Of a stretch of 64,000 nt of DNA, positions 16,587 through 23,527 are shown piece after piece. How positions within the stretch are numbered: position 1 is the stretch's first letter; every line of letters begins with the position of its first letter. Source of the stretch: Lacrimispora defluvii (GTDB lineage: Bacteria > Bacillota > Clostridia > Lachnospirales > Lachnospiraceae); the NCBI GenBank assembly GCA_013036995.1, contig JAAOXG010000002.1, positions 1 through 64,000 on the forward strand, read 5' to 3'. A program made the translations under genes and the position numbers. A model generated the notes under the pieces. It did not search any database. It saw nothing but the letters and a program-made list of their open reading frames with translations, and was not told the origin of the DNA.

Positions 16587-17252
16587 TTACATGGACTGCC
16601 CTTGCATGGTTTCGGCATCGGTTTGCCGTAACGCCGCAATTTGCTCCTTAACATCCGGCAGCAGACCCTCGATCTGTTTCTGAATGCTGATGAGGTTTTT
16701 CTCATTCTCCTGTGTCAGATTGTATCCGGCGTCAAAGGTTTCGTTGATTATCTGGTAGATATCAAGAAGCTGTGCGTCGGAAAAAAGGCGCTGCTTTTCG
16801 ATCATACCGGAGCGGATGGCAAAGTCCTGTTTTGCTTTCGCGTAGCCATCCAGGTAATATGACCCGTTCAGTACGCCGGTGCCTTCGTAGTCTCGCTCCC
16901 ATGTGACGAACATATATCCGTATTCGGTTTCCCGACCGGCAAGGACGGCGCCTTTGAACTCCGCCAGTAACCGGAAGTCCTCATCCAATGCCGTAGCTTC
17001 CAAAAGCGGCGCCCTTTCTATCGCCGTCAGATATTCGCGGACTTCACTGGAAAAGGGCGCCACCTTATGATATAGTTCATCCGCTTCGGGAGAGCGGACG
17101 TCGTTGGGAAAGATGCACATTTCCCCGCTGGGTTCCACATAGCAGGCGGAACGACCGTTTATCATGATGGGCAGTGCGTTTCTTTCCGGCGGTGCAGTTT
17201 CAATATCATGCTTTGCAAGGACACGGGAAAGCTCTTTGAAAAAGTTGACCAT
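16587..17252 (-). CDS. hypothetical protein, first gene of the antirestriction operon
   Basis: 221 residues starting MVNFFKELSRVLAKHDIE. An N-terminal mixed alpha/beta part ('ALPIMINGRSACYVEPSGEMCIF') is followed by a region resembling 'EFKGAVLAGRETEYGYMFVTWERDYEGTGV' and a helical C-terminal third with a likely coiled coil. Proteins of this type are common in clostridial conjugative elements, but I know no function. It ends 'DAETMQGQSM', a weak relative of the Met/Gly tail. It is the first gene of the minus-strand run and is preceded by two long hairpins. Confidence 0.6.
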   Translation of the reverse strand: MVNFFKELSRVLAKHDIETAPPERNALPIMINGRSACYVEPSGEMCIFPNDVRSPEADELYHKVAPFSSEVREYLTAIERAPLLEATALDEDFRLLAEFKGAVLAGRETEYGYMFVTWERDYEGTGVLNGSYYLDGYAKAKQDFAIRSGMIEKQRLFSDAQLLDIYQIINETFDAGYNLTQENEKNLISIQKQIEGLLPDVKEQIAALRQTDAETMQGQSM

Positions 17253-17284
17253 ATAAATTTCCTCCTGTTCTGATGGTGAAATGC

Positions 17285-17339
17285 AAAAAGGGCGCTGACT
17301 TTATTGGCTTTTAATCAGCCGTAAAAATCAGCGCCCTTT
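17285..17339 (-). terminator. leader hairpin with U-run
   Basis: A perfect 12-bp inverted repeat (AAAGGGCGCTGA with TCAGCGCCCTTT) encloses about 30 bases and on the minus strand ends in TTTTT. It lies 33 bases before the gene at 16587-17252, so it would block transcription into the operon unless read through. Confidence 0.7.
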
Positions 17340-17375
17340 AGCAGTTCCAGATTATTAAATTGATTCTTTTATGAG

Positions 17376-17418
17376 GTAGCGCCCTTTTCAATCATCCAGC
17401 CGCTAAAAGGGGCGCTAC
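17376..17418. repeat. second long inverted repeat in the element leader
   Basis: GTAGCGCCCTTTT and AAAAGGGGCGCTAC pair over 13-14 bp with one bulge. It shares the GGGCGC core with the next hairpin at 17285-17339. On the minus strand no strong U-run follows. It may be an element-end repeat or a regulatory RNA structure. Confidence 0.55.
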
Positions 17419-17484
17419 GGCTTATCTCTTTACTTGCGGGTTTGAGTCCTATCGGAGTGAAGCTGTCACCCTAATAAATCTACG

Positions 17485-17517
17485 AAAAAAAGGCTTCCAC
17501 TTTTCATAGTGGAAGCC
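17485..17517 (-). terminator. rho-independent terminator downstream of ssrA
   Basis: On the minus strand GGCTTCCAC and GTGGAAGCC form a 9-bp stem with an 8-base loop, followed by seven T. It stands about 60 bases past the tmRNA 3' end and would end ssrA transcription. Confidence 0.85.
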
Positions 17518-17576
17518 CTGAAAAGGCTTGGATTTACTGGCATTTTAAGCAATAAATCTTTTTTACCTTTTGTTTT

Positions 17577-17919
17577 TGGTGGAGCAGACGGGATTTGAAC
17601 CCGTGTCCAAAAACCAATTCCCTGTTCTTCTACTATCATAGTTAGTTCATTGACATTCCCTCCACAGTCCGGGAACTAACACCCTGGCTGCTTCAGTAGC
17701 TTCATCATACACCCGTATGCTCAAAGCTTTGCATACGTCGTTTCTCACATAGTCGATGCCGGGATCTTAAAGTGTGAGTGCTCTAAGGCCGACAAGCTGC
17801 ATTAAGCAGCTAAAGCTAATTTATTATTGTTAGCGTTTATATTTAGGTTTGCCATTTAACGCATCGCATACGGATAGCTTCACCAGCTGCATAGCCCCTG
17901 TCGAAACCAGTACTGCCCC
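17577..17919 (-). ncRNA. ssrA: transfer-messenger RNA (tmRNA)
   Basis: The minus strand begins GGGGCAGTACTGGTTTCGAC and ends with a T-arm (ACGGG TTCAAAT CCCGT), CTGCTCC, A and an encoded CCA. GGGGCAG pairs with CTGCTCC as the acceptor stem. Length is 343 bases. The tag frame reads ANLNINANNNKLALAA followed by TAA, giving the usual LAA-type degradation end; the resume codon GCA is inferred. tmRNA with SmpB rescues stalled ribosomes. The 3' end of ssrA is a well-known integration target, and the conjugative element lies on that side. Confidence 0.95.
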
Positions 17920-17948
17920 TGACTGGTACTCTTCAAGCGAGCATTATC

Positions 17949-17977
17949 ATAGTATCACGAAAAAAAATAAATGTCAA
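17949..17977 (-). promoter_or_regulatory. ssrA sigma-A promoter
   Basis: TTGACA at 17972-17977 and TACTAT at 17949-17954 with a 17-base spacer on the minus strand. The expected start is about 20 bases upstream of the mature tmRNA 5' end, leaving a short leader for RNase P removal. Confidence 0.85.
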
Positions 17978-17994
17978 CATCCACTGCGTTCCAT

Positions 17995-19038
17995 TTACAG
18001 ATCATCAATCAGGGCGCTGCTCTTGGCATATGCTGTGCTTCTTGCTTCAAAAAAATCAGTTTTTATTAAATTAGCATTGCTGTACTGGCTGACCCAGGAC
18101 ATACTCTCCGGCTCTCTTTCATGCCCCTCATAAATCCGCTCCCAGCCAAGACTTTCACACCGGAAATTCCCCAGATACATGATGTAATCTGTGATCATTT
18201 CCTTTGTTAATCCGGGTACCTCATCTCCAATGGCATAGATTCCCCATGCGATTTCCTGCTCACACCCTTCTTTGATCATGCTTCGGTACTCACTGACGCA
18301 TTCCGGAGTAAACAGTTGTGGTTCTTCCTTTTTCAGCTCCAGAATGATGTTGCGGAACAGCCATAGATGTGTATTCTCATCCCGGTTAATATAACGGATC
18401 TCCTGAGAGGAACCTGTCATTTTATGATTTCGTCCCAGATTGTAGAAGAACATAAAACCACTGTAAAAATAGATTCCCTCCAGAATAAAGTTGGCAACCA
18501 CTGCTTTCAAAAATGCCCGGCTGCTCTTGTCTTTCTGAAATTCATTATACAGATCTCCGATAAACGTGTTTCGTGCCAGCAGATGAGGATCATTCTTCCA
18601 CTGATACAAAACCTCATTTCTCGTCTGGGGTTCGCAGATGGTATCCAGCATATAGCTGTAGCTCTGACTGTGAACTGCCTCCTGAAAGGTCTGAATTGCC
18701 AGGCAGAGATTGATCTCATTGGCTGTTATATATTCGCTGATGGCCGGTAAGTTGGCTGTCTGGATGCTGTCTAAAAACACCAGAAATGATAAAATCTTAT
18801 CATACGCTCTTCGCTCACCGGGACTTAAAAGAGGATAATCCTTGCTGTCTCTTAACAGATTAATCTCCTCCGGTATCCAGAAATTATTCATAGCCTGACG
18901 ATACCAGTCACTTACCCAGCCGTATTTCATGTTGTTAAAATCATTGAGATTGGTGGTATTGCCATTGATCATGCGCCGATCTCTTACTTCCACGGATCCT
19001 TCCGGATTAAATAGAGGTCTTTTCTTTAACTGTTCCAT
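17995..19038 (-). CDS. nrdB: ribonucleotide reductase small (beta) subunit
   Basis: About 347 residues. It forms the radical-generating subunit that activates the alpha subunit for ribonucleotide reduction. Metal ligands are visible: Asp in 'LVFLDSIQT', Glu and His in 'FQEAVHSQSY', later Glu in 'FILEGIYFYSG' and Glu/His in 'INRDENTHLWLF'. The Tyr of 'HSQSY' aligns with the radical Tyr of E. coli NrdB, so a tyrosyl radical form is likely. The start is uncertain: ATG at 19036-19038 is taken, while a GTG at 19053 lies too close to AAGGAGA. It follows nrdA by about 47 bases in one operon. Confidence 0.93.
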   Translation of the reverse strand: MEQLKKRPLFNPEGSVEVRDRRMINGNTTNLNDFNNMKYGWVSDWYRQAMNNFWIPEEINLLRDSKDYPLLSPGERRAYDKILSFLVFLDSIQTANLPAISEYITANEINLCLAIQTFQEAVHSQSYSYMLDTICEPQTRNEVLYQWKNDPHLLARNTFIGDLYNEFQKDKSSRAFLKAVVANFILEGIYFYSGFMFFYNLGRNHKMTGSSQEIRYINRDENTHLWLFRNIILELKKEEPQLFTPECVSEYRSMIKEGCEQEIAWGIYAIGDEVPGLTKEMITDYIMYLGNFRCESLGWERIYEGHEREPESMSWVSQYSNANLIKTDFFEARSTAYAKSSALIDDL

Positions 19039-19085
19039 GGGTTCTGGTTCCACTCTCCTTTTTATTGTCTTATTTTCTTAACTTC

Positions 19086-21359
19086 TTAGCTGGAGCATGC
19101 TTCACAGTCGTCCACTTCAAGGCTTTTGGAGCGGATGTAGTAAATAGTCTTTACTCCCGATTCCCAGGCCAGAATGTACAGCCCAAGCACCTGCCTTAAG
19201 GTATAATCATTGGTAATATACAAATTCATGCTCTGGGCCTGGTCAACATGCCGCTGCCTGACCCCTGCTGCCTTTACAGACCAGGTCTGGTCAATATAAT
19301 GAGCGTTTTTGTATAGCCAGAATGTATCCGGAGAAAGCCCAGGCGCAACTCTTGGAACCAGTCCGTTCTTTTTCTCTTCCAGATAATACCGGCTCATAAT
19401 CGGATCTAGTCCTGCCGTTGTCCCTGCAATCATGCTTGTACTGCTGGTGGGGGCAATGGCAATCAGCCAGCCGTTTCTCATCCCCCAGGTATTCACTTTC
19501 TTACCTAATTCGGTCCACTCACGGGATTCATAGCCCCGTTTTTTAAAATAAGCACCCGTCTGCCAGTCGCTCCCTTCAAAGAGCGAATAACTTCCTTTTT
19601 CTCTTGCAAGATCACAGCTGGCCTCGATTGCTGCATAATTTATGGTCTCAAAAACCTGATCTGTAAAAGCCAGATGCTCCTCTGATTCCCAGGCAATTTT
19701 GTTGTTGGCAAGCATATGGTGATAGCCGCTTACTCCAAGACCGATTGGGCGGTATCGTTCATTGCTGATCCGGGCATAAGGAACTGGAAAATAGTTAAGA
19801 TCAATGACATTATCAAGAGCACGCACTGCACTGCGGACCAGCCCGGTTATTTCTTCTTTGGAATTTACATCTATTTTTCCAAGGGATAAACTGGCCAGAT
19901 TACAGACAACAAAATCTCCGGGCTTTGTCACGGTTACTACAACCGTTTCTCCGTCCACGGTCTTCATGCTCTGTTCCACCTGCTCCACCGCACTCATATT
20001 CTGGGCAATTTCCGTACAGAGATTGCTGCAGTAGATAATTCCCTTATGGCTGTTTGGATTAAAATTATTGACTGCATCCCGGTTAAATGTAAACGGAGTT
20101 CCTGTTTCTACTGCACTTTTTAAAACAAGTCGGATAATGTCCTTAATCGGGACAACCCTCTTATGGATTCTTTCGTCATTTACACACTGGAGGTAACGTT
20201 CCTCCCACAAATCTCCCCAGCAATCTTCCAATGCCCAGCCCATTACAGTAAGTATCTCGTGGGGACACATCAGATACCAGTTACTTTCCATATCTTCCTT
20301 CGCCTGCCGCCAGAAAAGATCAGGGTAGCATACTGCAGGAAAAACATCGTGGGCTTTCATGCGGTCATCGCCGTTATTGGTCTTAAGCATTAAAAATTCC
20401 GGAAGATCTTTGTGCCATACGTCTAAGTACACTGCTACCGCACCCTGGCGCATTCCCAGCTGGTCCACTGCAACAGCCGTATCATTGGCAAGCTTGATCC
20501 AACGGATCACACCTCCGGCCGCTCCTTTAAATCCCCGTATGGAACTTCCGGCTGCCCGGACTTTTCCAAAATACAGTCCCATTCCGCCGCCAAATTTACT
20601 GATCTTGGCAAAGCTGTCTATGCTTCGGTAAATTCCATCCAGGCTGTCCGGCACTGTATCTATAAAACAGGAAGAAAGCTGATGGTAGGGTTTTCTCGCA
20701 TTGGATAAAGTAGGGGTTGCCATAGTCACCTTTAATGTGCTGAGCATATCATAAAACCGCTTTACCCAGCCATCCCGGTCCACCTTTTCCAGCATGGCAA
20801 GATGCATGGCAATTCCTAAAAACATCTCCTGAGGTGTTTCAAGGGGAACATTCTCCCTGCTATGAATTACGTAACGGTTTAACACCAGTTCCAGTCCGGA
20901 GTAATTAAACAGACGGTCTCTGGTATGATCAATATAAGCTTCATACCGGTTAAGTTCGTCTTCGCTGTAATTTTCAAGAATGTAGCTTCCGTACAGATTC
21001 TCTCCCGTTAAATAAGCAACTTTATCATAAAAGCTTTTTAAGCCATGTCTGTTCAGCTCTGCTTTCAGGATTCGTCCAAATTGAACCAGATAAATTCTGG
21101 CACTTACGTATTCCCAGTCGGAGGCTTCCTGGGTCGTCAGCTCTACTGCAGCCTGAATCAGTGCAGAAAGTCTCTCTCTGACCGTCATGTCCTCTTTAAA
21201 AAATGTCATAAACTTTAAATAAAGCTTGTTAAGACCGTATGACGGTGAATCCCATTCCCGCTCTATCCCATCAAGTACCGGACTTAATTCAGGTACTTCC
21301 TTAAAGTATGCCAATATCTCATTTTTACCGTATAATTCATCCATACTGATTCCTGCCAT
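19086..21359 (-). CDS. nrdA: ribonucleotide reductase large (alpha) subunit
   Basis: 757 residues. Catalytic cysteines stand in 'YHQLSSCFIDT', 'SNLCTEIAQN' and 'VVCNLASLSLG', and the C-terminal redox pair in 'DDCEACSS'. The radical-relay tyrosines are near 'KTIYYIRSKS'. There is no N-terminal ATP-cone, so it should not show the usual dATP activity switch and is like NrdE in that respect, although its partner looks like a general class I beta subunit. It is the first gene of the operon with nrdB. Upstream are two NrdR-type boxes 31 bases apart, so NrdR repression is expected. Confidence 0.93.
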   Translation of the reverse strand: MAGISMDELYGKNEILAYFKEVPELSPVLDGIEREWDSPSYGLNKLYLKFMTFFKEDMTVRERLSALIQAAVELTTQEASDWEYVSARIYLVQFGRILKAELNRHGLKSFYDKVAYLTGENLYGSYILENYSEDELNRYEAYIDHTRDRLFNYSGLELVLNRYVIHSRENVPLETPQEMFLGIAMHLAMLEKVDRDGWVKRFYDMLSTLKVTMATPTLSNARKPYHQLSSCFIDTVPDSLDGIYRSIDSFAKISKFGGGMGLYFGKVRAAGSSIRGFKGAAGGVIRWIKLANDTAVAVDQLGMRQGAVAVYLDVWHKDLPEFLMLKTNNGDDRMKAHDVFPAVCYPDLFWRQAKEDMESNWYLMCPHEILTVMGWALEDCWGDLWEERYLQCVNDERIHKRVVPIKDIIRLVLKSAVETGTPFTFNRDAVNNFNPNSHKGIIYCSNLCTEIAQNMSAVEQVEQSMKTVDGETVVVTVTKPGDFVVCNLASLSLGKIDVNSKEEITGLVRSAVRALDNVIDLNYFPVPYARISNERYRPIGLGVSGYHHMLANNKIAWESEEHLAFTDQVFETINYAAIEASCDLAREKGSYSLFEGSDWQTGAYFKKRGYESREWTELGKKVNTWGMRNGWLIAIAPTSSTSMIAGTTAGLDPIMSRYYLEEKKNGLVPRVAPGLSPDTFWLYKNAHYIDQTWSVKAAGVRQRHVDQAQSMNLYITNDYTLRQVLGLYILAWESGVKTIYYIRSKSLEVDDCEACSS

Positions 21360-21409
21360 TCTATTGCGTTATAATAATATCAATAACTGTTATCAAAGCT
21401 ATATTCATG

Positions 21410-21461
21410 AATATACCACAAGATATTGTTAATTTCAACCATCCGATCACAAAATATTCGT
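21410..21461 (-). promoter_or_regulatory. nrd promoter with tandem NrdR boxes
   Basis: On the minus strand TTGAAA (21433-21438), 17 bases, TATATT (21410-21415). Two 16-base boxes, ACCACAAGATATTGTT at 21415-21430 and ATCACAAAATATTCGT at 21446-21461 (plus-strand reading), start 31 bases apart, which is three helical turns, the hallmark spacing of NrdR operators. The first lies inside the promoter spacer, suiting repression. Confidence 0.75.
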
Positions 21462-21481
21462 TTTTTATCTCTGCAAAAAAA

Positions 21482-22438
21482 TTACCGGGGAAGAAAATCC
21501 ATAGAGGATTTTAACTCCAGATCCTGGAAAAGTGCATTTACAGCAGACGTATAATCCCATAGATTCTGGGCTTTTTGTATTTTTTTTCCGTGCTTTTCGC
21601 TGTTTTCAAAAGACTGAAGCATATAAGCCCACAGCTCTTTCATTTTAAACAGCAGATTGCGGTCACCAGAAATCGTCTGCTGGTATCCAGAAAGAATTTC
21701 GTCATGAAATGCCCTAAGCTGTTCTTTCTTCAGACGTCCCTGTCCTTTTATTTCTCCAGCAAGCATGGGATTTGCAATCAATCCCCTTCCTAGCATTACC
21801 CTGTCCACAGATGGAAATGTCTGAATCATTCGGTCATAAGCCCCGGGAGTAAATAGATCTCCATTATAGCAGACGGGATTCTTACTAACGGTGACTGCCA
21901 TCTGAAACATATCCCAGTTCGGAGTATTCCGGTAAAAATCTGTTTGAATTCTGGGATGGATAATCAGCTCCTTAACAGGATACTTGTTGTAGATTTCCAT
22001 AAGACGGTAAAATTCCTCCGGACTGTCCTTTCCGATTCTGGTTTTAATGGAAATGTTCATATCAATTGAAAAAATCCGGTCCAGGAACTGGTCTAACTGA
22101 TCAGGAACTGCAAGAAAACCAGAGCCTCTTTGCTTGGATACAACCGTTTTAGATGGGCAGCCCAGATTTAGATTTACTTCATCATATCCATATTTTTTAA
22201 GTTCCAAAGCGGTCCAGACGAACCCTTCCCATTGATTGGTCATAATCTGGGGAATTGTCCTTGCACCCTCATTATGCTCCGGAAGAATATCATTTTTTTC
22301 TCTGGAAGAAAATTCACGGTTCTGGGTCGGTACAATAAAAGGTGTGAAGTATACATCTACATCCTTGAAAAACTTACGATGTGCATTTCTGTAAATATAT
22401 CCTGTAATCCCCTCCATGGGGGCGAAGTAATAGTTCAT
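21482..22438 (-). CDS. tRNA-dihydrouridine synthase family protein
   Basis: 318 residues, FMN-dependent Dus fold. Seen: N-terminal 'YFAPMEGITGYIYRN', the catalytic Cys in 'NLNLGCPSKTVVSKQRGSGFL', 'ISIKTRIG', 'ELIIHPR' and the phosphate-binding 'CYNGDLFTP' and 'VMLGRGLIANPML'. It reduces uridines in tRNA D-loops. It is monocistronic and divergent from the amidase gene. Which of the Dus subfamilies it belongs to cannot be told by eye. Confidence 0.9.
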   Translation of the reverse strand: MNYYFAPMEGITGYIYRNAHRKFFKDVDVYFTPFIVPTQNREFSSREKNDILPEHNEGARTIPQIMTNQWEGFVWTALELKKYGYDEVNLNLGCPSKTVVSKQRGSGFLAVPDQLDQFLDRIFSIDMNISIKTRIGKDSPEEFYRLMEIYNKYPVKELIIHPRIQTDFYRNTPNWDMFQMAVTVSKNPVCYNGDLFTPGAYDRMIQTFPSVDRVMLGRGLIANPMLAGEIKGQGRLKKEQLRAFHDEILSGYQQTISGDRNLLFKMKELWAYMLQSFENSEKHGKKIQKAQNLWDYTSAVNALFQDLELKSSMDFLPR

Positions 22439-22509
22439 AAGCAGTTCTCCTGTTCCTTTTTTACACTCCCCATTCTACCACAGGAGATGAAAAATTAATA
22501 GAATACCAT

Positions 22510-22538
22510 TTGCAGATTATGACAATTAGTGCTATAAT
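22510..22538 (+). promoter_or_regulatory. promoter of amidase gene
   Basis: TTGCAG at 22510-22515 and TATAAT at 22533-22538 with a 17-base spacer, 36 bases before the amidase start. Confidence 0.7.
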
Positions 22539-22573
22539 ATTGGGCAAAATGCCATTACTCAGGAGGATCTATC

Positions 22574-23455
22574 ATGTTTCGTTTTAATCAGATTTTTAAA
22601 CGTACTACCGGTGTCATAATGCTTGCAGCCCTGTTCTCATCTTCTGTTGTTTTTACAGCAAAAGCGGAAGAAGAATCCGGACCTGCCTTTGCTCCGCCGG
22701 TTAACCATACTGCTGCGCCTGAGATCGGTCCTGGAATGAGTTTAAAATCCAACTGTGTAGTTGTTTTAGACCCAGGACACGGAAAAACAGACGGTCACTA
22801 CTCCGGCTGCCACTTCGAACACGACGGAGTTACTTACTACGAAGATATCATTACAATGAAAATAGCCAATTATACGAAAGAATATCTGGAGAAAAATTCT
22901 AACTATACCGTTTATATGACGAAAGATAGTTCCGAAGTCACCGTTCCCTTAGATCAGCGGGCTGCCTTTGCGGCTTCCGTCCGCGCAGATTTGTTTGTCA
23001 GTCTCCACGTGGATTCCATCGCTGGAAACGGCACCACTAGAAACGCTTACGGTGCCAGTTCCATGTCTCCCAGAACCGGACGTTTTAACAATGACGTCGC
23101 CATTCAGTCCCAGGAAGCAGCAAATACCATTTTAAACCAGCTTACCGGCCTTGGACTTCACAACAGAGGATTAATTCTTCAGGATTCCAAAAACGGAACC
23201 TTATATCCAGATGGAAGTACCGCTGATTACTATGCAATCCCGCGATATTCCCAGATGTTTGGTCTCCGTGGCTTTATAATTGAACATGGATACATCAACT
23301 GCATCAGCGACTTAACCGGATTTCTCTCCACCGACGAGCAGTTAAAGAAACTGGGAGAGGCTGACGCCAAAGGTATCATTGAATATTTAAACAAGGCTGG
23401 AAAGTCCACTTTTACAACAGCCACTGCTACTGTTTCGGCACCACCTACCAACTAA
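22574..23455 (+). CDS. secreted N-acetylmuramoyl-L-alanine amidase (Amidase_3)
   Basis: 293 residues with a signal peptide (RTTGVIMLAALFSSSVVF, cleavage near residue 32). The amidase_3 zinc ligands are seen in 'VVLDPGHGKTDG' (His), a Glu in 'TYYEDIITMKIA', 'LFVSLHVDS' (His), and a catalytic Glu in 'GFIIEHGYINC'. It would cut the bond between N-acetylmuramic acid and the peptide stem outside the cell. There is no cell-wall-binding repeat. GGAGGATCTATC is the ribosome site. It is 72 bases ahead of the S8 protease gene on the same strand and could be co-transcribed with it. Confidence 0.9.
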   Translation: MFRFNQIFKRTTGVIMLAALFSSSVVFTAKAEEESGPAFAPPVNHTAAPEIGPGMSLKSNCVVVLDPGHGKTDGHYSGCHFEHDGVTYYEDIITMKIANYTKEYLEKNSNYTVYMTKDSSEVTVPLDQRAAFAASVRADLFVSLHVDSIAGNGTTRNAYGASSMSPRTGRFNNDVAIQSQEAANTILNQLTGLGLHNRGLILQDSKNGTLYPDGSTADYYAIPRYSQMFGLRGFIIEHGYINCISDLTGFLSTDEQLKKLGEADAKGIIEYLNKAGKSTFTTATATVSAPPTN

Positions 23456-23527
23456 GAGCTCATAATCCCTGCCTTCCTGCATAAAATATATCATAAATTA
23501 CGCCCAAACTGGCAGGGAGGAACAGGT

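Noticed and set aside
17577-17660. Separate tRNA gene at the start of the tmRNA
   Set aside because: T-arm and acceptor belong to ssrA; the 5' acceptor strand is 340 bases away and a tag frame lies between.
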